Positions 55,172 through 64,000 of a DNA stretch of 64,000 nucleotides are shown piece after piece (position 1 is the stretch's first letter; every line of letters starts with the position of its first letter). The position numbers and the translations under genes are program-made. Source of the stretch: Scolanthus callimorphus (lineage: Eukaryota > Cnidaria > Anthozoa > Actiniaria > Edwardsiidae); assembly GCA_033964015.1 (NCBI GenBank), contig CM066912.1:16465399-16529398 (forward strand), read 5' to 3'. Under the pieces are notes generated by a model. It ran no database searches. It had not been told where the DNA came from and saw only the letters and a list, made by a program, of their open reading frames with translations.

Positions 55172-56721
55172 CAGAAGCTCATAAGTAGGAGCGTGCATCC
55201 CCTATTGGGGGGTTCTCACATGTGTTTTATAGCTTGGGCTATTTTTAGATTTTCGCGCGAAAATCAACCAGTCAGAGAGAAGTAAACAAATTACGTCATA
55301 CACGCAGCAGGCGCACGAAATACGAAATCTTCCTCTGACACGACCGACAAGAACGGCTTTTACTTTATCCCTTTGCCAAAAAATGAAGCAAATATTTTAC
55401 TAGTTCTAGTGATTTAGATCCAGTGTGCAAAAATAGCAAAGCACACGATGAAGTGCCAAGCTAGCAGGCGTACATATCCACGAAGTGCTAAAAATTGTTA
55501 TGATTGTTAGCGAACAGCAAATGAATAGGCAAAATAAAAAGACCAAAGCAGTACGCTACAAGAGGAACATCGACAACTTAGTAAGCTAACTTCTGCCCTC
55601 AGACTGACTGGTTGTTAAGCAGATGCCATCCTCGGCTGCCATGTATTTCACGGAAATCAAAGCAGTGCTCCGTTGGCACATGTTGGCCGACAATTTTAGA
55701 AAACGATTGCTGTTTCCTCGAGTTTCCTGTCGATTCGCAGAGTGCCATCATGCAGTGCCTACACCTTTCGCACCGGTACCATTCATTTTGTTTTCAAATA
55801 GTTTATAGAATGTAAGCAATAAACTTCTGTCGTTTATAAAGTATACCTTTTAATAAACGCCTGATCAAACTCTTTCAAGTCGTGCTTCATTCAAGAAGTT
55901 CAAGTACAAGTTCAACGCTACTACGTCCTTATACCACCGACTCCAGTTCTCGCAAACAAAAAACAAACTTGACAAATTTCGTGCATCAAAAAAAGAATTT
56001 CACACAAATGAAAACAAAAAGAAGAAACTAAAAACGTCCATATCGACTTAGGAATTGAAAAAGTTCATAGTCCCGGCTTACCGAGATGTAAGTATATGTG
56101 TTCAGTTTTTTTAGGCGAACACGTTGTAAAGGTTTTGACAAACTTTCATTCTCGCCTTCCTGCTTGGATCGTTGTATGTAGCGAGTTCATCTGTCAGTGT
56201 ACAAAATTAGAAATCAAATCATCCACATAGTCCTGGTACTTCGTTGTAAATCCTTTATGCTTCCCTAATCCATCCGTAGCCACCAGATTTATCAGCTTAG
56301 TGCATAAATTTATAGTCCTTCATGAACTTTCGCTGTGCGAGAACCGTGAGAAGAAGTGGCGAGGCCGCGGTTCTTTTCTGCTTTCCCTTAGTCGTTTAGA
56401 TTGTTTTCAAGTAATTTTTCTTGATGTCTGAAGCCATCTGTTATCTGTTTTAGTTTACTCAACTTGTACAGTCAGAAACCATGCAAAGAGATAACAATTT
56501 CACTCGGTTTTCCATCTCGAAAAGAGCTGCAAGTAAAAATAGATTTAGCCACTGGCTAAAAGCAGAGCTCTGACACGTGACGGTGACGTCACTATGTATA
56601 AAGGAAGAATTCTGATTGGCTAATTTTTCCCGCGCAACTGATTCTAAAATAGCTCAAGCTATAAAACACATGTGAGACCCACCCATTACGTGGGATGCAC
56701 GCTCCTACTTATGAGCTTCTG
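55172..56721. mobile_element. hAT-like non-autonomous element, 1.55 kb
   Basis: TIRs CAGAAGCTCATAAGTAGGAG and CTCCTACTTATGAGCTTCTG are perfect and continue inward over GCGTGCATCCC and the ACACATGTG blocks. The target duplication GATATGG (7 bp; 8 with one mismatch) lies at 55165-55171 and 56722-56728, and the CAG..CTG ends fit hAT elements. No transposase was recognised. A nested GATTTAGCCACTGGCTAAAA fragment lies near 56546. Confidence 0.8.
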
Positions 56722-56850
56722 GATATGGTTAATAGCGGAGCTCCTAAGCGGCCGAAGGCCGCAGAGCGGAGCACCATAGGTATCGCAGGAAGAATACAAT
56801 AGCTCAAAGTGAAACTCAGGTATACGATCGACTTCATTTTTCATGGTTTA

Positions 56851-57167
56851 GGGAAGCGGTCAAAACATCTGTACTCGACCGGGACCCGATTTTATCGCGG
56901 GAGGTGGTAGGTCCCGGGCTGTACCTACCCACCCGTTTTTTCAATGCCCATTTTCTCCATGCTCAAGTAAGGGGTGTTGGATTTTATTGCATGGATGCGT
57001 TGCTCTCGCTATGAAGAAGACGGTGCTGGGCTAATCTTTTGTATTCATTTATTATTTTACGAGATATTCGCAGTTAAAAATAGCTATTTTTTCCTAAAAG
57101 AAGGTTGGCTGCGGTATACACCACCCCATCGGGTCCCATTCTAGTACAGATGTTTTGACCACTTCCC
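56851..57167. mobile_element. 317-bp MITE with TTA target duplication
   Basis: TIRs GGGAAGCGGTCAAAACATCT and AGATGTTTTGACCACTTCCC are flanked by TTA (56848-56850 and 57168-57170). The opposite arm of the host element (near 58290) shows the empty site. A TTA target fits PIF/Harbinger-type elements. Confidence 0.85.
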
Positions 57168-57244
57168 TTAGCGGTATTCCCATTCTGGTATCGCAGGCGC
57201 GTGTCTGCGTGCGTGCCCCACCACAGGTAAACCAAGACCCTTTT

Positions 57245-58110
57245 CACCGTTTATTCATCATATCTCAGGAAGGGATGAAGCCCAGACAACCAAACTTGGG
57301 TGGGGGAGGGGGTGAGATGTGTTAGTGGCAAGGGGGGTGCATGGAATATGACGTCATCGATGACGTCATCGATGACGTCATCATAGCAGAAAAAGAATAT
57401 ATCTCCGGAAGGGATGAACCTCAGACAACCAAACTTGGGTGAAGTTGTCTAAGTTGCAAGGGGGGTGCAAATGCATGGTCACGTGGTATTACGTCATCGA
57501 TGGCGTCATCATAGGAGAAAAAGAAAATATATCGGGAAGGGATGAGCCTCAGACAACCAAACTTGGGAGAAGTTGTCTAAGTGGCAAGGGGGTGCAAATG
57601 CGTGGTCACGTGGTATGACGTCATCACAGGAGAAAAAGAATATATCTCGGGAAGGGATGAACCTCAGACAGCCAAACTTGGGTGATGTTGTCTAAGTTGC
57701 AAGGGGGGTGCAATTACGTGGTCACGTGGTATTACGTCATCGATGAGGTCATCATAAGAGGAAAAGAATATATATCGGAAAGGAATAAGCCTCGGACAGC
57801 CAAACTTGGGTGATGTTGTCTAAGTGGCAAGGGGGGGTGCAAATGCGTGGTCACGTGGTATGACGTCATCGATTACGTCATCGAAGAAGGAAAAGAATAT
57901 ATCTCGGGAAGGGATGAACCTCAGATAACCAAACTTGGGTGAAGTTGTCTAAGGGTTAAGGGGGTGCTACTGTGTGGTCACGTGGTATGACGTCATTGCA
58001 GGAGAAAAAGAAGATATCTCCTGAAGGGATGAACATCAGGCAGACGGCCAAACTTGAGTGAAATTATCTAACTGGCGAGGGGGGTGCAAGTGCTTAGTCA
58101 CGTGGTATGA
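57245..58110. repeat. CRE-palindrome minisatellite array B (about seven units)
   Basis: Inverted relative to array A, with the same unit: GGGAAGGGATGAACCTCAGA, CAACCAAACTTGGGTGAAGT, GGCAAGGGGGGTGCA, GGTCACGTGGTATGACGTCA and AGGAGAAAAAGAATATAT. The first unit carries three successive TGACGTCA sites (57351-57381). Confidence 0.9.
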
Positions 58111-58417
58111 CGGTGACAGGCGATCTTTGTTCAATGGCAACCTTTTTGTCTCATTAACACAGTAAAAATATGTAACCGGGAGCTCCGCTTTTAGCCAGTG
58201 GCTAAATCTATTTATTAACGGAGAAGGGTATTGGTTTACCTGTGGTGGGGCACGCACGCAGACATGCGCCTGCAATACTAGAATGGGAATACCGCTGAAC
58301 CATGAAAAATGAAGTCGAACGTATACCTGAGTTCTACTTTGAGCGATTGTATTCTTCATGCGATACCTATTGTGCTCCGCTCTGCGGCCTTCGGCCGCTA
58401 AGGAGCTCCGCTATTAT

Positions 58418-60360
58418 CAGAAAAGCAGAAAGAAACGCCAAGGGAAGCACCAGAGCTAGAAACAGCGACCGGGAAAAAGCTGAGTAAAGCATATCAGAGC
58501 AGAAAAAAAGGAAACGGTCTCGTTTATTCCCCTTGAGCGAGCCATAAACACAAATATTCGGCTTTCCTCAGCTGATGGATTACAACTATCATTTTGTGAA
58601 TCACAGTCTCCGCCGTACCATGAACGACAAAACAACGTCTCGCCGTCACCAGCGTCGACACCGTGCGCGGTATAGTCAAACATAAGACTATTTTTGGATC
58701 TCGTCTATGTTTAATTGAATCTCAAATTACCGGAAATCACAGTCACTTTACTTCACAGAAAGCGGAAATAAACAAGTTTCAACGTTTCTATTGTGATTCA
58801 TGACCTACACGTGACACGAGCCTACACGTGACACGAAGCGGTAAGATTAGTGAAGTTGATTTTCTACACAAGTTCCTACTACACACGAGGAAAAATTACA
58901 GGCTGCAATTCTGTTAAAACACACATGTTCTACTTCTCTACTGAATACCAGAGTGTCAGGAAATAAGCTGAATTCACAGGAACTAAAAACGTTTGTCAGT
59001 CTTGCAGAAACTCAAAACACGATTTGGACATGGAATAGCTTTGTTTGCGATTTTAAGTCACGGATATGATACTCACTGTTCGCTGCAGTTGGACAAACAT
59101 TCGGTAAGCTTATTTTCCTAAGTTAAATGGGCGAATTAAAGCTTAATGGCCTAAAACTGCAAGACACTTGTGGTAAGAATGTTTTCACCCGTTTACCCGA
59201 CTTTCAATGACTGCATGGACGATCTCTTCTACATCTACATCTACTTTATTGACTGATAAAACCAATTCCGGTATCACATCAGTATAAATAAAAAATGTCC
59301 TCTTAAGTGCAACGAGTCCAAAGGAGATTTGATTCCTCGGTATACGGTTTAGAAAAGATGATCAGACTTTCAACTGTGTTTTGGCCTTTCTCTGAATTAT
59401 AGAATTAAGGACGGTGCCTACAAAAACGAGTATTTTTTTCGCACTTAATGACTATGTGGCATTGAAAGGTAACGTGAAAGGCTATCCATTTCCAATAAAA
59501 AAAAGGTAGGGTAACCACGCAAGTTTTCGAGATAACCCATCCCGAACACCCTAAAAAAGCAGAATTATCGTTTTTTTAGAAATTACGACAAACAATTTTT
59601 TTTCTCGATAGTTTTATTTAAATTCTACTTTCGCTCGTAAAATCAGCAGCTGTTATGACATTTGTTGGATTCCATAACAAATAAATGGCTTTTAAAGGTA
59701 TTTTAATTTCTACTAAAGACCCAAAATCTACCCTGACACCCGCTACTTTATCCGTTAAAAAATAGCCTCAGCATATTTTTCGCACGTTAAAAAATTGCAA
59801 ATACGCTGCAGAGGATTCATATTTTCGATTGATTTAAAAAAATATAGGGGTAGCCACGAAATTTTTAGAACTATCAGGCATTTTAAAAAAGCCTTTTTCG
59901 CTTTTTTCCTCTTTTCTTAAAAACAACAACTATATATATTTAAAGTAGCTTCCCGCCTCGATTAGCTTTTGAGCTATTTTTCGCGTTCAGCTTTCAAAAT
60001 GTATTTAAGTTTATTGTGCAATAAAGTGTTGTTGTTTGTTTTGTTTGTTTTTGTTTTGTTGTTTGTTTGTTATGTCAGGTAGAATGCTTAAGTGACAAAT
60101 CTGCGCACCCCTCCCCTGTGAGTAGAAATTGACATTCAAAATGGCGACTATTTAAGTAAGAGGGGAAAAGTGGAAAAATCAAGGTAACTACGTGGTACAT
60201 TGGCGTGGTACATTGGCTACTAAGTTTTTTTTTTTTTTTTTTTTTGGGGGGGGGGTTGAAAATTCTACCAGGTATTTTTTTAGGGGTTGAAAAATCGGCG
60301 GGTATTGTTTAGGGGTTCAAACTTCTGACAGGCTAGTTGACCATCAAGATACTGCCTTAA
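58418..60360. other. AT-rich non-coding region
   Basis: No gene was recognised. (CATCTA)n at about 59228-59243, G/T-only low complexity at 60027-60072, and a T21G10 run at 60224-60255 were seen. A 75-codon - strand open frame at 58456-58683 has no known domain. Confidence 0.4.
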
Positions 60361-62000
60361 GGCGGCTCCCGAGTATTTATTGGAGAAATAGACGTCAACT
60401 TCTAGCGTATGTTTGACCCTGAAAAAATTTTCCGATTTCCATAATTGTTCTCACAGAGCTAAAGCAACCTCTGCACTACCAAATGGTGTAGTTCATTGGA
60501 TATATTAAGCTCTTCTGTTTGGGATATTTTAAATTTTGCAAAGGAGGTGTTTTTAAAATAATTGGTATAACTTGAAAATTCGACCGTGAATGATCTTATT
60601 ACCAGCTAAAATCGCATCTATAGTAATAAGGGTTTACTCAGAGAAATGCCCAGGTCAGCTTTTCCCATGCGATTTAAGTTGTAAACGATGTAATAATTTT
60701 ACCTCTAAATTTGTCTTATTTCACTTCTGTTTAGGGTGCCGAGCGCGGATACCAGAAAAGTACGGGAGCTCTTCAGGATTATATCGGCTAATGTTCACTC
60801 TTAATTATATAAAAGAGAAAATAGAATCGAGTATCTACAGAAAGCGGTATTTAATAAACGAATGAGAGCAGCTTCTTGTCCAGAATGTGCTGTTGCTATA
60901 ATATTCAATTCGAGCTCGAAATAACTAAATAGCTGGAATTGTTTCATAAGTTTCTTTCGTGAGAGGTAGAGTACAACTAACTGAGAAGACTTACCAAGTT
61001 TGGGCTCGTCTTTCCAATACTATGTTGAGAAACATTATCCAAAAGGAGTCAGTGTTTCGTTGCTCCAACACAAACGCCAAGAAAACCCACATGTTATGAG
61101 CGCAGTGTTCTCGCCTCAGTGAACTTCGCTAAATGCTTCACGTGCGACGCTTCCCTAGTCCCAAAGTAAGACAAGTTAATATCCGGTAGCTTTTCCGATC
61201 CCGCGGGTCGAGAAAGCGTCGCACGTGAAGTACCATGTGCACTGAGACGAGAACGCTGAGTTCATAAACATATGGGTTTTCTTGGCGATGTGTTGGAGCG
61301 ACGAAATACTAACTCCTTTTGGATAATGTTTCTCAACATAGTATTGGAAAGACGAGCCCAAACTTGGTAAGTCTTCTCAGTTGGTTGTACTCTACCTCTC
61401 ACGAAAGAAACTTGCGAAACAATTCCAGCAATTTAGGTATTTCGAGCTCGAATTGAATATTATAGCAACAGCACATTCTGGACAAGACGTTGCTCTCATT
61501 CGTTTATTAAATATCGCTTTCTGTAGATACTCGATTCTATTTTCTCTTTTATATAATTAAGAGTGAACATTAGCCTATATAATCCTGTACAGCTCCCGCA
61601 CTTTTCTGGTATCCGCGCTCGGCACACTAAACAGAATAGGAATAAGACATTTTTAGAGGTAAAATTATTACATCGTTTACAACTTAAATCGCATGGGGAA
61701 AGGTGACCTGGGCATTTCTCTGAGTAAACCCTTATTACTATAGATGCGATTTTAGCTGGTAATAAGATCATTCACGGTCGAATTTTCAAGTTATACCAAT
61801 TATTCTAAAAACACCTCCTTTGGAAAATTTAAAATATCCTTAACAGACGAGCTTAATATATCAAATGAACTACACCATTTGGTAGTGCAGAGGTTGCTTA
61901 AGCTCTGTGAGAACAATTATGGAAATCAGAATATTTTTTCAGGGTCAAACATACCCTAGAAGTTGAGGTCTATTTCTGCAATAAATACTCGGGAGCCACC
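60361..62000. mobile_element. 1.64-kb foldback element at TTAA
   Basis: Nearly the whole element is an inverted repeat: left arm 60361 to about 61156, right arm about 61206-62000, short centre. Ends are GGCGGCTCCCGAGTATTTAT and ATAAATACTCGGGAGCCACC, flanked by TTAA (60357-60360 and 62001-62004). The open frame at 60590-60865 (+) recurs at 61496-61771 (-) only because of the inversion, and shows no known domain. The TTAA target fits Kolobok or piggyBac transposition. Confidence 0.85.
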
Positions 62001-62004
62001 TTAA

Positions 62005-62414
62005 GCTGAAGCTAATTCCAGGAAACATAATGGGACGGGCATGACCACCATAGGTGATGATAGACAAAGAAAAAAGACAATGTGGGTATTATATAGCCTT
62101 TTAATGCTAAAAAAAAGTTGGGTATTTTGGGGGTATCAAATTTTGGGAGCAGGTATCTTTGGGGGTATCAAATTTATGGTTCAGGTATTTTTGGGGTATG
62201 AAATTTGACTCTCCGTTGGACCCTCCACCCCGGCATTTTATATCCGAGTACCCCCCTGGGTAGAAACCTTTGTGTGTTATCTTCACTTTGAAGATACTGT
62301 CCCCTCCCCCCCCCCCCGGCATTTCATATCCGAGTACCCCCCTGGGTAGAAACCTTTGTGTGTTATCTTCACTGTGAAGATACTGTGGTATTTCACTGAT
62401 GTTCATCTAATAAA
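62005..62414. repeat. Spacer with an 86-bp tandem duplication
   Basis: The block starting CGGCATTTTATATCCGAGTA at 62231 is repeated at 62317 (CCTGGGTAGAAACCTTTGTG within). A C run lies at about 62306-62317. To the left, GGGGGTATCAAATTT occurs twice (62129 and 62160). Confidence 0.7.
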
Positions 62415-63718
62415 TAATGGTTATTGAACTGAGTGGAGTGCAATTTGGTCTGAAATCATACGCGTGATTTCAAAATCAAACGAGCGCGCGTAGCGCGAGT
62501 TTGATTTGAAATCACAAGTATGATTTCAGACCAAAATTGCACGACACGAAGTTCAATTACCACTTTATTATATCCATTTTGAAATCACATTCTAGGCCCA
62601 GAGGATTCTATCAATTTATTTTCTTGAAACCGGAAATGCCTCACAAAAACATTGTATGCAAAACGAACTCATTAAGTACTTACTTACATGCAGAAATTGT
62701 CATGTGACAAACAAAACGATTTCGATCACTCATAACCTGCAAAGTTCATTCAGAGTTGAGATCACTTATGTTTAAAATTACACCATACACAATTCAACAA
62801 AGTAATTTTCATTGTCTTACAAAAGGAAGGAATGCTCGTCGCTTTTATTGCGGCCTTGGAGATGGAGTGGAGTTGGAGAAGTAGAAATATTGAAGTTTTG
62901 CGATGGAACTGTGACTTTGCTGGGCGAATGACTTGCGATGGCATAAAATCAAAACTTGGCTGCAAATTATGCTTGGAAGTCATGAGCTGTATTGCTAAAT
63001 TTCATCACCTGCTGCATCTGGCTGTGGATGGTAGTGTTTTCATGTTTGAAGAGAGTGGAGTTTGATAGATGAGCGGAGGTGATTTTTTCAAGATGGCGGC
63101 ATCGTTTCACTATCAGCTGTGAATTTGCGAAACACTTTCATCCAGCTTTGTGTTAACCGGGAAGTGTTCTTATTGATCACTTTAGACTTCAGCTCTTCTA
63201 CCACATTGTCTACCGGAAAGCATGTAAAATCATCATCTTTTGATTTTGTGGAATTTGATGTTGTTTGTTTTTCGGTGGACTCGGATTCCTGGACTCGGGA
63301 CCGGAATTTTGCACCAGAGGTGCTGGATTATTCGCTTGAAAATCCTCCATATTGTCGTGAAACTGATATCATACTCTGGAAAAACGACAGATAAAAAGGT
63401 ACTGTAAATATTTAACGTTTTATCCATAGTTTTGTCTTTGTTTCTTGTTTTTCTTTTAAAGCAGAAGAAGAAAGGGGGGAATTTCCCCAAAAAATTGCAG
63501 GAAGATGGTTTTCCTGCCATTATTTTCCTGTAATCTGATTGGTCACTGCCTTTGAACCCTGAAATCTGATTGGCTGATTGATTTTTGTGCTTCATTTTGA
63601 TTGGCTGAGAAAAAGATGCGATTTGGACTCAAAAGGATGCGATTTGAGAATAAATCGCACTGTTGTAAGCCAATCAGATTGCAGGGATTGTCAGTGATTT
63701 CAAAATGGATATAATAAA
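62415..63718. mobile_element. Hairpin plus TIR element, copy 2
   Basis: Same as 13738-15029 in the same orientation: hairpin at 62419-62561, TIR body at 62564-63718. It differs by substitutions and small indels, including a 9-bp insertion near 63310. Another, unrelated hairpin follows immediately. Confidence 0.85.
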
Positions 63719-63723
63719 TAGAG

Positions 63724-63862
63724 GACATTACATGACCACGTGGAGATACGAATGTTATCTTCGAGTGTTGAAAATTTATCTCACGAGTGAGCGCAGCAAA
63801 CGAGTGAGATAAATTTTTCACATGAGAAGATAACATTTGTATCTCCAATTGGTCATGTACTG
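63724..63862. repeat. Foldback hairpin adjoining the right TIR
   Basis: ACATTACATGACCACGTGGA and GAAAATTTATCTCAC are mirrored (GTGAGATAAATTTTTCACAT, GGTCATGTACTG). The centre is GAGTGAGCGCAGCAAACGAG. It starts 5 bp from the right TIR of the 62.4-kb element. Confidence 0.85.
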
Positions 63863-64000
63863 TTCTGTTTATTATAATATGACCTCAGTCATTCCTGCAT
63901 TTTGATTGGTTGAGAGGAGTGTGATTTCAGCGTAACAGTGTTATTTCAATCATCGAGGAGTGTGATTTCAAGCCGCAGTCAGAAATCCAAGAAAAACTTT
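63863..64000. other. Window end, partial repeat
   Basis: GAGGAGTGTGATTTCA occurs twice (63916 and 63955) next to ATTTTGATTGGTTGAG. It resembles the right part of the hairpin/TIR elements and is cut by the window edge. Confidence 0.3.

Larger units (their letters stand above)
53971..56728. mobile_element. AGCGGAGCTCC-family element with CRE array, copy A (split by a hAT-like element)
   Basis: It begins TAGCGGAGCTCC..CAGAGCGGAGCACCATA (53970-54010). GATTTAGCCACTGGCTAAAA with GCGGAGCTCCCGGTTA follows at about 54331-54362, then the CRE array. The same order is found, inverted, from 58417 leftward. The element is interrupted at 55172 by a hAT-like element. It starts within about 50 bp of the first recognised pentraxin exon. 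Confidence 0.6.
56730..58417. mobile_element. AGCGGAGCTCC-family element with CRE array, copy B
   Basis: The left end TAGCGGAGCTCCTAAGCGGC and right end GCCGCTAAGGAGCTCCGCTA are the outer parts of inverted repeats of about 190 bp (56730-57230, containing a 317-bp MITE, and about 58225-58417). The array of CRE palindromes lies between. GAGCTCCGCTTTTAGCCAGT at about 58181-58200 is inside the right terminus, as in copy A. Confidence 0.75.

Noticed and set aside
58456..58683. 75-codon - strand frame with Cys and a hydrophobic end, considered as an upstream pentraxin exon
   Set aside because: No matching phase or splice sites could be established and its hydrophobic part is C-terminal.
60590..60865. 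91-codon frame duplicated at 61496-61771
   Set aside because: Duplication follows from the foldback; no domain recognised. Kept only as a remark in the element entry.

Overview
The window looks like an AT-rich, transposon-dense nuclear segment of an invertebrate animal, most probably a cnidarian such as a coral or sea anemone. This is an inference from the mix of L2/CR1-type LINEs, Penelope-like retroelement debris with hammerhead-ribozyme-like motifs, a Crypton/KIAA1958-type tyrosine recombinase gene with a spliced intron, very many short inverted-repeat DNA elements, and a multi-exon pentraxin-domain gene. No prokaryotic features are present.

Layout. 0-7 kb: a decayed LINE 3' end on the + strand, then a larger LINE on the - strand (about 1.45-7 kb). 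Its ORF1 is still open, but ORF2 is frameshifted and interrupted by a Penelope-like fragment with a 19-bp target duplication and by a hairpin-plus-TIR DNA element. 7-9.8 kb: CRE-like minisatellite, dispersed repeats, and another LINE RT fragment. 9.8-12.7 kb: a two-exon tyrosine recombinase gene with R, HxxR, GH and Y visible, enclosed by about 170-bp inverted copies of a self-complementary hairpin. 12.7-27.4 kb: non-coding DNA made mostly of nested inverted-repeat elements, with a few short open frames of unknown status.

27.5-51.2 kb: a tandem duplication of a 12.6-kb segment (copy 1 27497-40143, copy 2 40144-51203) bounded by (CT)n tracts. Each copy carries a 61-bp satellite, an inverted repeat with hammerhead-like halves, a TTAA-flanked MITE, a very large 27-bp satellite (about 5.0 and 3.3 kb) and an array of the motif TTACAAAACCGCCAC. 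The copies differ in array length, in a 711-bp transposon present only in copy 2, and in a palindrome lost from copy 2. The long open frames here (up to 646 codons) are satellite artefacts.

51.8-53.9 kb: the only clear host gene, the 3' part of a pentraxin-domain gene on the - strand (four exons seen). 54-58.4 kb: two inverted copies of an element carrying arrays of TGACGTCATCGATGACGTCA-type palindromes, disrupted by a hAT-like element and a TTA-flanked MITE. 60.4-62 kb: a 1.64-kb foldback element at TTAA sites. 62.4-63.9 kb: a second copy of the 13.7-15.0-kb hairpin/TIR element.

The most interesting themes are (i) unrelated TIR elements that each carry a 95-190-bp hairpin directly beside a TIR, including the one holding the tyrosine recombinase; (ii) ribozyme-like motifs left by Penelope-like elements; (iii) the duplicated satellite-rich block with its repeated TTACAAAACCGCCAC sites; and (iv) mobile arrays of CRE-like palindromes. 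All calls are from reading the sequence by eye; no alignments or database searches were run.
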